Source of the DNA: Gymnorhina tibicen
Lineage: Eukaryota > Chordata > Aves > Passeriformes > Artamidae
Assembly (NCBI GenBank): GCA_013399875.1
Contig: VXAZ01009368.1
Location: 6,607-70,606 of the forward strand
Direction of reading: 5' to 3'
DNA: 64,000 bases
The position numbers were made by a program, and so were the translations under genes. The stretch's first letter is position 1, and each line of letters begins with the position of its first letter. Shown here piece after piece: positions 23,101 through 38,100 of the stretch. The notes beneath the pieces are model-generated. The model ran no database searches and was not told where the DNA came from. It saw only the letters and a program-made list of their open reading frames with translations.

Positions 23101-26100
23101 AGGCAGGGATATATTCCCCGCAGGGAAATATTCCCACACAGGGACAAGACGGAAAAGAGAAGCCGGACCACCTCCTCTTAACAGAAATATGAGGATTATT
23201 ACAGCAATTCAGCAGTCTGTGGAACTGTAGTTTCAAAATACAGAAAGAAGATTTATATCAGGTTAGGACTTCCTTCCTGTATAAAATTCGTGTGCAAAAT
23301 TGCTGTGAGAAGATAATTTTGTCTCAATTTGAGCCCTTCTTTAGAGGAGGAACATTAGTAGATACTACTTCTCAAAATTCTCCTTCTGTGTCCTCTGAGC
23401 AGGGCAAGTGACACTATTATCCATGAACTTCATTAGAATCACTTTTTTGTATCATTCAACTTTTAAATAACATGACAGTTTTTATCTGAGTTTATTGCAG
23501 CATTAGCATATGATTCTAAGTATTGTATGTGCTGACAGCATGGTCAAATACTTGGGTATAACCATGACAGACAGACTTTAGACTTTCCAGCAGCCTCCAC
23601 TGTCCCAGTGCATTAATTAATAAAGTTATGGTGTTCATTCTACCTGGCTGGCCTGTGTGCCACCTTCCAGTGCAGGGAAGTCTAATTTCCAGCAGCTTCT
23701 GAGGACAGTCAGTTTTGGGGCAGAGTGATGCTGTGTGTGGTAGGTCCCAAAGAAACCGGGTGGCCTCATCAGACCAGGGCCTTTCTGGTAACCTTTGCTT
23801 GGCATCCACAGAGAAGGATATATGGTGCTACAAAAATGTCATGAGCCTTTAGGCAACAGTATAAATCGATTCTTTACAGCTGTAGGATGGTGACCCCATC
23901 TCTGTGTTCTTGTTCCATTTTCTCTTGTCCCTCATCTGTGTTACATAGATGGATGGGTAGCAGGACTTGGTTTGTGTATAGAAAAGATGGGAAAATCTAA
24001 AGTTAATCGGATGAAAACGTGCTGCTGGGATGAAGAATGTTGCTGCAAATTCATCTTAGTCTGAGAGAAATAATGCAGTATCTGTGCTTTTGGGAGAAGA
24101 GATCTGAAATATTGTAGAGGATATTTTTGGGATGAAAATAAAATGTCTGAATTGCTAGTTTATGAGATTTGGGGCTTTGTTTTATGTAAGGCAGATTTTT
24201 CAGGTTTTGTGTGAGGTGTACCAATAGACCTGTGCCTGTATTTGTGATCACTAGAGTTATAAATATTTGCTGTCTGAGGAAAAATAACTTACATTTTCAA
24301 GTTAGATTTACTTATTCTTTTAGGGTCTTTCGTTGACACATCTGCCATGGCTTACCCAAGGTTTAAATTAATTTCTGAGCGTTAACAGAAGAAATTTGAT
24401 GCTGCTCATTACAGTACTGGGACTGTCCTGTTTAAAATCTTGTGTTCAGAAGAAAGCAAGTAGAAAATACGAATGAAAAACAAATTCCTGCACACTAAAC
24501 AATATCTAAGACAAAAGGAAAAATAAAATCATCAAGTTAATTCCTAACACATTTATATTTTCATCTGTTTGCAGAGTACAGATTTTCACAAAAATAGCCC
24601 AAAGATTATTTGGGTTACCCACTTCTCTGCAATGGAGTGAATAACTAGTAACTAAGATAGATGAAGAATCTGGTGAGCTACTGAGCCTAAACTAGGTCTG
24701 CATTTTGAGCTCTCTGCCTTGTCTTACAGGTAGTAGCACATCTGGTGCTTTCCTGTATTGAAGCAAGACTTTAATCCCACATTATTTGGGATCAGTCTGA
24801 TGGTATTTCTGTTTTCTTCTCCAGATACTCTCTTCCGTATGAAATACAAATTTGTTTAATTATAGGAATAGGGGAAATGGAGATCATAAATTTTATGAGG
24901 ATGGGGATTGTGTTTTATCACTATCTTAATGTATTTGATCATGTTTTATAATGTGGTGTTCTGACAATTGTAGAAGTTAGATGTGGAGGAGGTTCAAATT
25001 TCTCTTTTTTCACAACCATAAAATTGTTAAGTCTTTATAATTGGCAACTACATTTTGGAATTTCAACCGCATGACTTCATGTTTTCATAGAGTTCCAGAC
25101 AGCTTATATGCAGTATCTAATTTTTTTAAATGGGAAATGTGCTTATTCAATGTGGGGAAGACTGTGGTTGTTTTGGCAAGAGTTCAGTAGTTGTGAGGGA
25201 GGGGATTCTGCCCCTCTGCTCTGGTGTGACCCCACCTGGAGTGCTGCATCCAGGTGTGGACTCCTCAGCACAGGAAAGATGTGGACCTGTTGGAACGAGA
25301 CCAGAGGAGAGCCACAAAGAGAGATGGAGCACCTCTCCTATGAAGACAGGCTGAGAGAGCTGGGGTTGTTCAGTGTGGAGAAGAAAAGGGTCCAAGGAGA
25401 CCTTATAGCACCTTCTGGTGCCCAAAGGGGGCCTACAAGAAAGCTGGGAATAAACTTTTTGGCAGGGCTTGTTACGATAGGACACAGGTTAATGATTGTA
25501 AACTAAAAGAGGGTAGTTTCAAACTAGATACAGAGAAGAAATTTTTTTATGATAAGGGTAGTGAGGCACTGGAACAGGTTGCCCAGAGAAGCTGCAGATG
25601 CCCCATCCCTGGAAGTGTTCAAGACCAGGTTGGATGGGGCTCTGAGCAACCTGACCTAGTGGAAGTTGTCCCCGCCCATGGCAGGGGGTTGTGAGTAGAT
25701 GAGTTTTAAGGTCCCCTCCAACCCAAAGCATTCCATTACTGATCTGCAGATTACAGACCTCTGAAACAAACAAGCAGGGTGTGTGTGTGTTTCCCTTCTT
25801 CTGACATTTAACATGTGCATCCCCCAGCTGTGCCTTTTGGATGCAGTTTGAGGGAGTCGGTTGCATGCTTTAGCTTTTAAGGTTTGTTGTCGTGGGGTTA
25901 TTTTGTTGAGATTTACTATTTGCATGTATCCATCAGTGCAGAATTCTTTTTTTCTACATAGAATCTTTAAAATCATTGTCCTTAATAAAAAATCCCACCA
26001 TTTTGGGACACCCTGTTATAGCAGCTTACCCTGTTTCTAAGTTAGTCCAGGAAAGTCTTCCAATTTACTTGGTTCCTTGAATGTTTATCTTTTTTGTTAT

Positions 26101-29100
26101 GAGTGCACACAGAATTTTGGTGACCCTTGATCTTTTAGTTTCCTGGTTTCACTGTTTGTATAGTGGTTTTGTTTTAATGCAATCTAATGGAAGCAAATAA
26201 TACCAAAGATTTATTGGCTCATTATAACAAATGACTGGATACTTAAATATTTATTTGAAGTTTTCTGGCTTGTAACACTGCTTTTGTTTTGATTTCAGAA
26301 TGCTCTCTTTAGTTGTATTAACAGAAATGAAAGTAAGTATATAATGAGTAGTTTGTCTTGTTTTTCTTTTGTATCATTCATTTTTTCTCTAAACTGTAAG
26401 AGATTCTATGGGTGAACATATACACAAAGGATTTCAAATCTGAAATCCTTATATGGATTTCAGATCCGTATAAGGAAAAACCACATGAGTAAATTGCCTT
26501 ACTCAAGTAATAAAGGGATTGGGCTGTTTGTATAGTTAATATCAGTTTTTAATTTGTGTATCCCTATTAGTTTTTTCTGTCATCTTTTTCTTCTGCTTAT
26601 TCATTTGATGCAGGCTAAGTAGCAAAATTAAATGTGTAGTTGAAATTTTGAAGAACCATGCAAGTGTTTTGTTGCCTGATACCTGTTTATATAAAATGAA
26701 ATCAGTGCCTCAGAATTAATTCTAGTAGAAGTTGTTCTCCAGAACTACTATGTATTTAACAACATAGCAAAAATGGGTGAATCACAATACCATCTGTCTG
26801 GGTTTTTTGAATGATACTACTCTCATATTTGTTTGTTTATTAGCAGTATTTCTCTAATAATTCAATTCTTGGACACGTCTGGTTACCTAAAATAAGAACA
26901 AAATAGTTGAAAATGAGATTCAGCTGGCTTGCTCATGTCTTGAACTTGAGTTCAAGGCGGCTTTAGTAGTGACTTTTTTCTCCTGCCAGACAAACAAATG
27001 TAGTTTGGCTAGTTACAGGTATTTCCAGTCATTCTGTAGACAGAGATATTTCAATAGAGCATAAAATTTCTTCTTTTTTTTTTTTTCCCTTGAGCATCCT
27101 TGTGTGTTGTACAGACATGCTCATCTCTTCATTTCTCTGTGCAGGAACCCATAGATTTCCTGTTGTTTGTTTGTTTGTTTGCCTCCCCAGTGGGGTCAGT
27201 CTGTTGCAGCTACGCAGGTCACCACACCAACTGCCGGGAATATTGCCAAGCAATTTTTCGGACAGACTCCTCTCCTGGTCCTTCACAAATTAAAGCAGTT
27301 GAAAATTACTGTGCATCTATTAGCCCTCAGCTTATACACTGCGTGAATAACTACACACAGTCATATCCAATGAGAAACCCTACAGACAGTAAGTAGAAAC
27401 AGATCTTCCTTTACTGAAAGTTATAGAAGATACTGAAAATGTACTTCATATACGTTTTATATCAGATGTGTTATTGTAGAAGTCTATCGTATAAATTGTT
27501 TTACTGTAATCGTATGAATTTATATAATGATAACTTTTGGGTGTAGGTGCATTATTGATTTTTACGTACTCTCCATTTTTACATATTGGTTTTGTAGTTT
27601 TTTACCAGGGTTGATTCTGTATGTGTTGAGGAGAAGCAGTGTTATTTGAGATTCTTCAGAGGAGAAGAATCCACCTTGCAGCACTTTTATTTCTCAGGGC
27701 TGTTAATGTTGTGCATCTTCAATGCTGTTTTGTGCTTGACGATTAACTATTTTGTTAACAGGTTTGTATTGCTGTGATAGAGCAGAAGACTATGCGTGTC
27801 AGGCTGCTTGTAAAAGAATTCTAATGTCAATGAAAACAGAGCTTGAAATTGTTGATGGACTTATAGAAGGCTGTAAAACCATGCCTCTCCCTCAGGACCC
27901 ACTCTGGCAATGTTTTCTTGAGAGTTCCAGATCTGTTCACCCAGGAGTCACTGTGCACCCCCCACCTTCAACAGGCCTCGATGGAGCTAAGCTCCATTGC
28001 TGTTCTAAAGCAAATTCTTCCACATGTAGGTCAGTATCTCTCTAACCTCATTTCCGTTTGTGAAAGTACTTAAGAATTTGTCTTATTTCACGCCTTTGCC
28101 TGAATCTTACTATGTACATCAAATGGAAAGTTCCGAAATTCTGAGAAGAAATACAGGTTTAGGTAATCAGACAGTAATCTGTTGGGTAATATTCTGTCCA
28201 ATACTTTGTATCTCAAAACGTACTGTTTTGTGAGAGGAATCAACATTTTCTCACATTTAGCACTGGCTTCTTATAGCAGACACAGTAAGATGATGAAACC
28301 TGTACCATACTTGTGGTTGTAATAGCCAATATTGCAACCCCTGGTTAACAGGTCTTAATGAGATGCTAAAGAGAGACAAGAGGACAATGAACTGCACAAA
28401 CTCTCAAGTGCCTGGTTGCTTCGTGTTAAAACCTTAGCAGTATTCCTTATTAGATGCTCTTCTGGTTTTTGTCAGTTAAAAATAACTTAGGTTATTTAGT
28501 AATTAAATAAGGGAACTAACTATTCTGGCATTTAGAAAAACAAAGGTTTTCAGCAAATTGTTGCATGCTTGCAAATTACTGAGGCATTTTTAGTCTAGGG
28601 TGGTTTTCTGTCCACTTTAAAAATAGATGATGATTGCATTTTAAATGCATCAGTGTGCCTAAATAAGTGGCAAACATTTTTGTGCTATTACTTCCTTTTA
28701 TATCAAAGTTTCCAGTAACAACAGTTCGTGAATGCAGCAGGATTTTTAATGAGTTTAGTAATAGAGCCCTGGAGTTACATTATTTCGTAGAACATTGTAG
28801 CATAGAAAGTTGATAAAATATCTTTTAGTCCCACGCTTTGACAATGAGTTCTAAAACTGGATCCTTCTATCAAGTTTTCAGTAGGCAGGAGATCTAATAG
28901 TACAGTGTAGTTCCATACCTTGGGATGGGAACAGTTGTTGCTTGGAGGATATTGCTGTGAACAAAGTGAGCTGGGTATTGCTGACACCAAGAAGCATCTG
29001 AAACAAAAGCAGTAAAGAGAATCCCTGTTTCAAGCATCAGGGCAAAAGAAGGAATGTATTTTTGCTTGACAGTCACTTCTGTAGGAGGAGGAAGTGTGAT

Positions 29101-32100
29101 TTGAAGCTGAAGGATGGGATTAGAAGTTGTTCATTGTTCAGTTGTTCATCAACTTAGATTTATTACAAGTAAAATTAGCTGGGATAGTTTTCACCTCAAG
29201 GTTGTAAGTTCAGGTTTCCAGGTGTTACATTTTTATTGGATATTGCAGCTTTTATATCCTGAAGTCTTTCAGTCTTACTAGCTTAAAGTTTTGCTGACAT
29301 GCTTAAGCAAAATGGGTTATTTGCTTTGTGCGCTAAATTTGGGTACCCTTGCAGACTTTGTGGGCTCTAACACAATCCTCTGTGGTGAGTGGAGGCTGTC
29401 GTGAGCAGTGAAGAAGTGATGGGCTATATCTGAATGGCTGTTGTTCTTTTAATTTGATTTTCTTCATCTCTTTTTTGTTTTGTTTTGTTTTCAGAGAGCT
29501 CTGCACTAAACTTTATAGCACGAGCTGGGGCAATTCACAGAGCTGGCAAGAATTTGATCGCTTTTGTGAGTATAATGCAGTTGAAGTTTCCATGTTGACC
29601 TGTTTAGCAGATGTACGAGAACCTTGTCAGCTGGGCTGTAGAAATCTTACTTACTGCACTAATTTTAATAACAGGTAGGAGAGAGACACTGAATATTTTA
29701 TAAAGGAATTCCTATGCTTTGATTTCAAAAATAAAATGAAATGTTTTTCAGACTTATTTTGAGATTGTATGTAGCTTTCTTTCTGCAAATATGGTTTCAG
29801 TTAATTTGAAAATAAGTAGTTTTTCTTTAGAATGGATTTTGGAAGTGTATTTTGCAACAGATGTAACAAAACTTACAAGAATAAAAGTTAACCCATGAAC
29901 TTGTAAAATGTCACAGTGTATTATTACCTCTACATATTCCTCTGTCTTACTGTATAGACAAGTAAGTCATGGTTACCGGAATGTTGTGTATTATAAATAA
30001 GGTAAAAGTGTTTGTTGAATTTACATGTTACTCATTTTCAGAATTCCTTTTTTGCAGAGATGTTTCTGTGGGTTTGTACTCTATAGGACAAAATTATTTA
30101 AAAGTGATGTCTTAGTAATTACAAGGTTACAGTAGGATTAAAAAAAATCTAAATTTTGTTAGCTATTAGAGATCGCTGGCTTTTTTTTTTTTTTCTCAAA
30201 TAGTATGTAGTGGCATGAGTGTTATATGAGTAGTAGAATCCCAAGCCTGGCTAAATATAAATGATAAATCAACTTGCATTAGTGATTCACCAAGAAACAT
30301 TCACATAGATATTTGGGCTATCTAAGATATTTGCTCTTAAGTCACCTTCAGGTAAGAAATATTTAAGTGATATTTGATCTAAGAGATAGAGGTGAGAAGG
30401 GAGTTTCAGCCTTGAGTCTTAAAGAGCTTGTCTTCCTTAAAAACAGATTTCAAATTGATTCTGATCTTGCTTGACTGTGGGAGGGATTAATTTCTTGTAT
30501 ACCACAGAAAGCAAGCCATATGATGTAGAATTCGTATGGAATTATGAAATGGGAAAAGGTGTGGTGCTTTCTTTTTCTTTTATACATGCTATATCTTACC
30601 TTCTTCTTTTAAGACCAACAGAACTTTTTAGAAGCTGCAATACTCAGTCAGACCAGGGAGCCATGAATGACATGAAGCTATGGGAAAAAGGGAGTATTAA
30701 GATGCCGTTCATAAATATTCCTGTGCTTGATATTAAAAAATGCCAGCCAGAAATGTGGAAGGCAATTGCCTGCTCCCTGCAGATTAAACCTTGTCACAGC
30801 AAATCTAGAGGAAGTATTATCTGCAAGTAAGTACTTGGGGAAAACAAAAAGCAATTTAGAGGTTTTACTAAGGATTTTAATGAAAACTATAAAGGTGTAG
30901 GACTGTGTTTGCTATGTTAGGAAAACATGGCAAGGCAAACATGGAAGGAATATGAAATTGCATGGTTGCCATTGTTTGAATCTCCATCACTGTAAATGAA
31001 GGTATTTGCCTGTTAATGAGATGGATGTATATACTTGCGTTGTAAAGTGTGAAAAAAAATGGTTTATTGAAGGGTTTTTTTGGCTCTCTGTGGTGTCTTA
31101 AACCTTTTCTCTTTTTTGGTTTTGGGATCTACTGATGGTTTTCAGCTGACAGAAAGGTCTGAAAAAAAATAAAGGTTTATTTTCTTAAAATAAATTTTGA
31201 AAGTAGGCGATTGGGTAGAAAAAAGGGCAGTTAATAGTGCAGGTAGTGAGGTAGAGTTCAACCTGTATTAGACATCAGTAAAGCAAGGAAAAGCCTGGTC
31301 TTGGAAGATACATGCATATGATGCCATAGAAAATGAAGATCACCAAGCCCGAAGTCAAAGAGGAGTAGTGTCAGCAGTAGTTTCTTTGTGCCACAGATTT
31401 GTTCCTCCCTTCTATGTAAAATGTAGCACGTGTATGAACACTCTGCTACGAGGCAGATTCGGAAAGTTGTGACTTCAGGGAACGGAATAACACAGAAAGA
31501 AATCTTTTTCATACAAGACTTTTTTTCTTCAAATAGTCTTCATGAAGTTCTGTCTCTTTGTCTGTAGATCAGATTGTGTGGAAATACTGAAGAAGTGTGG
31601 AGATCATAATAAATTCCCTGAAGGCCACTCAGCTGAGAGTATTTGTGAGCTCTTGTCTCCAACAGATGACCTGGAGAACTGTATACCTTTGGATACTTAC
31701 CTGAGTAAGTACTAACAGTCCTATGCAACAAAATTAGAAAGCAGGATACTTTGAATGCTTGTCATTACTTTTAAGAATCTTTTTTTGTTTTTAAAGAAAA
31801 TTGTATTGAATCTGTGACATTTTATTTAGTGTATTAGAGAAAATTGAAATTTTCAAGTTGCCATAGTTCATTGCTTCTACTCCTTCTTGTATTGGGCATA
31901 TGTGGCAAGAAAATTATTGGGCAGACAAGATAGAGGAAATATATTTTGCATGTGAAGGATCATCTGGGTCATTATTTCCAGGACTGAGGATTAAACTACT
32001 GAAATAAGTTAACTACCTGGTCATATCAAGCTTCTACATCTATAATTAGAGTAAAAAAATTTCACAGAATTGTCAAAAAATGTGATTTTACTGGACATAA

Positions 32101-35100
32101 GAAATGCCATGCTTTACTGAAGAAAAATAAACCTAATTTAAATCAGTATAGATGATATATATTCTGTTTTCAGGCCCAAGTTCTTTAGGCAACATTGTAG
32201 AAGATGTTACACATCCATGTAATCCAAATCCATGTGCAGCTAATCAGCTATGTGAAGTAAATAGAAAAGGATGTCAGTCTGGAGAGCTGTGTCTTCCATA
32301 TTTGTGCGTGCCAGGTAAGGTTGTTTGGGCTTCTCTTTACTGAATTTTGCTGATAAACATGTCATTGAAATGTTGTTGAAGGTTTTAAAGTGAATTGCTG
32401 TGCCATGGTTGAACCCGGCTGGCACCGGAGTACCACGCAGCCCTGGCTCCCTTTCCCCTCCGGCCTGGGGAGGAACAGTTTAGTCATTGAAATAAAGTTA
32501 ATACTTGTGATGGCGCTGATGATGAAAAGGGAGATAACAAAGAGAGAGGAATACAACCCAGGGGAACCAAGAGATGCACAGCTCCCCTCCCACTGACCCA
32601 GTGCCCAGCCCTTCCCACCAAAGGGGTCTGGACATGCAGCCGACAGCGTTTCTGCTTCTGCTCCCTTCAGTGACACTTTTAATGTGGTTGCGCCTCACCA
32701 GAAAGGCATTCCTGGTCATTTGGGAGCTGCTCTTTTAAAACACTAGTCTTGTCTAACCTCTGCACCATGTGTAAATGTGAGCTGACTGGGGACAGAGCCT
32801 CATGCACAATAAGTTTCAGGTACCTAACTTTGAAATGGCAGAGTTGTGTGGTGTTAGTAACAAGGATCAGACCTACCAAAGGAGGTGTGAGACTCTGCAG
32901 CATCCAGCTTCTACAACCCCTTCACTGTTCTGCCCTAGGCACTGGTAGTTTTTCCCTTTCCTTTAACGCAGAAGGTGTCATTCAGTGACTTGAGAGGTCA
33001 GCTGTGGTTCTTGAAGCAGAGCAGAAAGTGTGCATTTGGTGACCACTTGAACATGTGTGTGGCTGAGCAAGTGAGAGCAACGCTGATTTTTACACTGAAT
33101 GCATGGAGCAGCCTCCTTTCTAGAGGAGGTGGTAGAGAACATTGCCATAGCTGTCTCACATCAGTTCCCTGCGCCTCTTTTCTTCCAGCAGTTCTGTGGC
33201 TGATCAGCAGTTTCCCCAGTGGTTCCTAATTAAAGGGAGGACAGCTGGATTTTGCTTCTCTCATACATCTGCTCTACTTGTGCTCTTTTAAAAGTGAGGA
33301 TAGACTTCAACTCATTCTTTGTGTGAGCCTAGGGACATTGGTTTGGTTATGCTTCTATGACCCTTACAAAATATTTTTGTTTTCCTGGAAAGCTGAGCCT
33401 TATTACTATAGAAGTTGTATTGTCTTCACTTGCTGCAAAAGTCATTCAAAGTCATCTGAAAACAAGCTCACACAGAGCTTTTGAAGAGATAATTTGATTC
33501 CTGTGAAGGTTGGAAAGTGACTTTTATGTTTTAATTCAGTCTTTTTATTGGCTGAAAGTTTCAGGGAGTTTGTTGCAGTTCACCCCTTGTAGGGTTATTT
33601 CAATCTGCTATTTATTTTATTATTTTTCCTTGCAATTTTTAAAACAATTTTTTTTCTTTTCCATTCTTTCTTTCTTAAATCCACTTTTCCTGCTTTTTCT
33701 CCCTTTCTCCCCTCTTCACATCTACTTGTAAGAATCCTTCAGTGTTCACTTAGGAGGTACAAGTAGGGCAGAAAGGCACAATAAAGTATGTGAGAGAGGG
33801 GAATGACTAGGCTTTGCTTGTGAGACCCTTTAATTCAAATCCTGTACTGGAGAGAGTGAAGCGTGTGTAGTACTTGTCATAGAACATGTTTCATACTACC
33901 ACAGAGCTGAAAAATTAAATTACTTGAGAATTATTGGAATTTCAAGTCTATTTCTCAGAAGTAACATCTTTACAGGTACTTCAGAACTTTGTCTCAATCA
34001 AGTATCTTCTATTTTTACTACTTGTTGCCTCTGTGAAATGGGTGAATTTGTTTTAAGGGCAAGAGTAAGGCTGCTCAAGAACACCGTATGTATTTTGCAA
34101 GTCAGAGTAGTAATTCATTTCAGTAGTGGCACTTGCCCACGCGTTCACTACTTATGAGCTAAAATTTCTCCTTTTATGCAGGCTGCAAACTGGGAGAAGC
34201 CTCCGATTTTATTGTCCGTCAAGGTACACTTATCCAAGTTCCATCCTCAGCTGGTGATGTTGGGTGTTACAAGATTTGTACCTGTGGACACAGTGGGTTG
34301 CTGGAGAACTGTATGGAAATGCGTTGTGTTGACCTCCAGAAATCATGCATCGTTGGAGGACAAAGAAAAAGTAAGTAATAGAGCAGTGATGTATCCAGCA
34401 CCTGCTCCTTACCTAATGAATTTTGAGCTACATGAGAAGACACAAAGGATCTGAATTCAGAGTTTATCAGAAAATACAAAAGCTGATGATTGCATCCCTG
34501 TATTTAATACTGGGTTAGGTCTTACATATGCTGGAAGGTTCCGCTGTTGAAATTGGTACTGAACTGTGTCTGTCTCAATCAATCACAGTCCCGTGTGAAG
34601 GGTGTTCTCAGTACACCATTTCTTTTTAGAAACCATGGGCTGGTTTCTTTACTAGCTCCAAATGGTTTGGGGGGGTTGTTTTGGATTTGTTGGGGTTTTT
34701 TTTCTTCCTTCCAGTGGCTTGTGGCATCTGGACCCATGAATTCCCAACGTCTGTGTTTCCACTCCAGTGGCTGGCACAAAGACCTCTTACCCTACTTACT
34801 GGTTCATCCAGTTTAAGGTCTGTTAGTACTCATGCACATCTTCAGAGTAGGAAGCACACACCTTAAAAGGTTAAAAATAGGACTGAATGAAAATACAGGA
34901 TAGGTTGTGGTGATCAAGTGCAGGGTTCAGCGAGAAAGGCAGGCTGTCCAGCTACCTGTCGACACTGAACCATTCCCTTTTCCCCCTCTTCCCTTTGCTT
35001 TCCCACACATCTTCCTGCTTGATTCATCTTAATTCCTCCTTTTCCTTATCTTTGATCCTTCCACTAAATGTCCCGCAATAAGTTTTGCACAATCCCAACA

Positions 35101-38100
35101 TTAAATAAGAATTACAGTTTAAGATATTCATCAATGGGGCTAACATATGCCTAAAAATAAACATGTAAGCAAATACATGATGATGATAAAGGTATATTGA
35201 ACACTGTGGTTCTTTAAAGTCTTCCTCACCATGGCAGCTCTCTGTTTAAATTGGCGTAGGTAACAAGGATTCATTTTTTTCTTTTCTTTTCTTTTTTTTT
35301 TCAAAATTGGTACTATTTGTTCATGGAAGCGGAATACTGAAAACATCTTAACATTAACAATATATTTGATGGACAGTTGTAAAAAGTATCTGGAGAAAGT
35401 AGATACTTTTAAGATACAGTTGTTAGCAAATACAGGTTTTAAATGGTGACTGTAACTTTTTATGCACCATTCTATCCAAGAAAACTTGCAGATTTTCAGA
35501 TTACTGGTGAAAATAATCACAAAAATGTCTGATGCTGTATTTGTATTTTATGGTGGCACAGTGTACAGCCCTCGCTTGTTCTGGTAGCCATAACAGTATG
35601 TGTAGCTGTAGGTATTCAGTAAGTGCTGTCCATTTAAAAACAAACAAATGAACTACCGCAATCCCAAAACCAGACAGCTTCCTCTCTTTTGCCAGTGACT
35701 CATGAAGTGTTTGTGGTGATTAAGCCACTAGGTATTATGTAATAAAAGATTAAAATTACTAGGTTCCAAATTTGTTAGATGATGCACTGAAAACAAAGAA
35801 TTAAAAGTTTATGGTCACAATGTAAACATTTGCAGTAACTATATTTAATTGCTTTATATGTCAGTTGGACATAACATCTGAACTGTGTTTTTTAAAACCA
35901 TTCTCTGTAAAGAAAACAACCCTGAATGTATTAAATGATGCTGGATTTTTTTGTGTTGTGAGTTGACTCCAGCTAATGAAGTGATTACTGATGAGGACAG
36001 GTTGCTGTGTGCACTCTTTGACAGTGAAAGACAATAGCCTTGCAAAGTTTTCAGGTGGCTCCTAAGTCAGGTACTGTGAAGAATCACCTGAGATCCTGTG
36101 TTTGGCATTCCCATCTAACCTTTTCTTCTTCCCTGCTGGCAAATGCCTTGGTCCTTTGAGTAGTACTGTGGTGTAGAGAGCTTTTTGTGCTACAGAGGCT
36201 TTCTCACCCCCTCTTGTTCTGCCCTCATTTGTCTCTGAGCACCTCTTCTGAATTGCTCCAGTGCTGAGGGGTTTCCTTGTGCTTATGTAATATTTTATCA
36301 AAAATTCTAATTCTCAATCTCAACCCTTTGAAAAGAGATTAGAGGGAATGACTTTATTTTGTAAGGCATGATTACTATTACGTTTTCCTCAGGAGCTGTG
36401 TATTTGTTGGTAGTCTTTGATAACCAGTTTGGTTATGGATAGATCAGAGTCTGTCATCAACATGAATTGGTTTTATACAAAACATACATCACAGTGAAGT
36501 GCACTCATTTGGACAGTTCAAAAAACTTAACTGGAGTTGCTAAACTGAAGAAAGATCCCCTGAGTTTGCAGTTTGATTCTTAGATTCAGGTGTGAAAATG
36601 TTACTGACTTATAAAATACATTCCAATCCAATGAAGGCTGGAATGAAGCATTGGCACTTTTACTTCTTGACAAACACAAATGTGCTTTGTGTGAGACTAT
36701 GTCTAAAAGTTTAGCAGTCTTAGGTAAATTTAATTTAGGAGAAGGATGTGTCTTTACAAAAGCTTTACCTTTAAAAAAACATGAAACGTGCTAGCCAGAA
36801 TTTATTGTTCTTAAAAAAAAACCCGGAAAACCTAATTTATACAGGCTTTGAAAGGACAAAGTGCTTGCTTCTCTGGTTAACTAATTAATCAAAACCACAT
36901 GTGAACAGACTTTTCCTTTGAGTTAATAAAGCAAAACTTGACATCTCAAAAAAAAAAAAAAAAGGATATTTCAGTGGGAAAATATATTGAATAAGGCAAA
37001 TTACAGAAACAATTAATGAGAATGTAATTTCTATGTAGTGCATATGAATATGTAGTCTTCTGGTATATTTGCATTAATTGTATGTATTTACTTAATTCAT
37101 TTTAAGGCCATGGAACGTCCTTTAATATAGATTGCAATGTCTGTTCCTGTTTTGCTGGAAACTTGATTTGTTCTACACGTCAGTGTCTAACTGAGCACAG
37201 TTCAGAGGATGAACGTCGGAAGTTTACAGGTAACTTTCCAAACCATGAAAACTGTAAGTTGAATATTTTTAGAGCAGGGATTATCAACTAAATCATTTCT
37301 ATTAATGGAAAACACCCAATAACTTGTTATTACTGTGGTTTTTTAACTATTTCTTTTCCTCATGTCCAACCTGCACTGCAGGAAAAGCACATACTTTAAA
37401 AAAGAAAATCAATACTGAAAAATAAAACCTCAAATAATACGTAAAAATATGTAGAGACAGGATACACTGGGGATGAGAGGTAGGAGTTTAGGGGGGAAAT
37501 GGAGAAAGCTGAATAGAATGAGCAAAGAGGCAAGACACGAACTTCCCTTCCTGCTCCCTTTAAGTGCCTGTGTGCTCCAGCATTGCTAAGTGACAGGTGG
37601 GAGGAAAGGGCTGAGGGCACTTTGCCGGAAGGCGGAGATGCTCAGTGACCCCCTGTGCATCTTGTGTCGCAGAAGATGAGTGTGCAGCCAGCCCCTGTTG
37701 TGTGTTGCTCTTGCAGGTTTGCCCTGTAACTGCGTGGACCAGTTTGTCCCAGTCTGTGGCCAGAACGGGCGCACGTATCCCAGCGCTTGCATAGCTCGCT
37801 GTGTGGGCCTCCAGGACAACCAGTTTGAATTTGGATCGTGTATTTCCAAGGATCCTTGCAACCCAAACCCTTGTAATAAAAATCAAAGGTAAAAGCAGAA
37901 TATATATATATATATATATATATTAAGCTTTTCTTTGGCTTCGTCCACTCATAAAGCAGATTTATGTGTTCTTTGAATGTGTTGTATATTGTAGTAATGT
38001 TCTACTTTGGGGCTATTCCAATAAAAATAACTGTTTGAAGTAGCTGCTTTATATTTATCGTAGTTAGTAATATTGGACTGTAATAACTGCCAGTTTTTGG

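Noticed and set aside
22641..23230. Open frames across the N run
   Set aside because: Artefacts of unresolved bases being read as non-stop codons.
23516..23809. 97-codon antisense frame in intron 6 as a gene or transposon relic
   Set aside because: No motif I recognise in it; the patch is only somewhat GC-richer than its surroundings.
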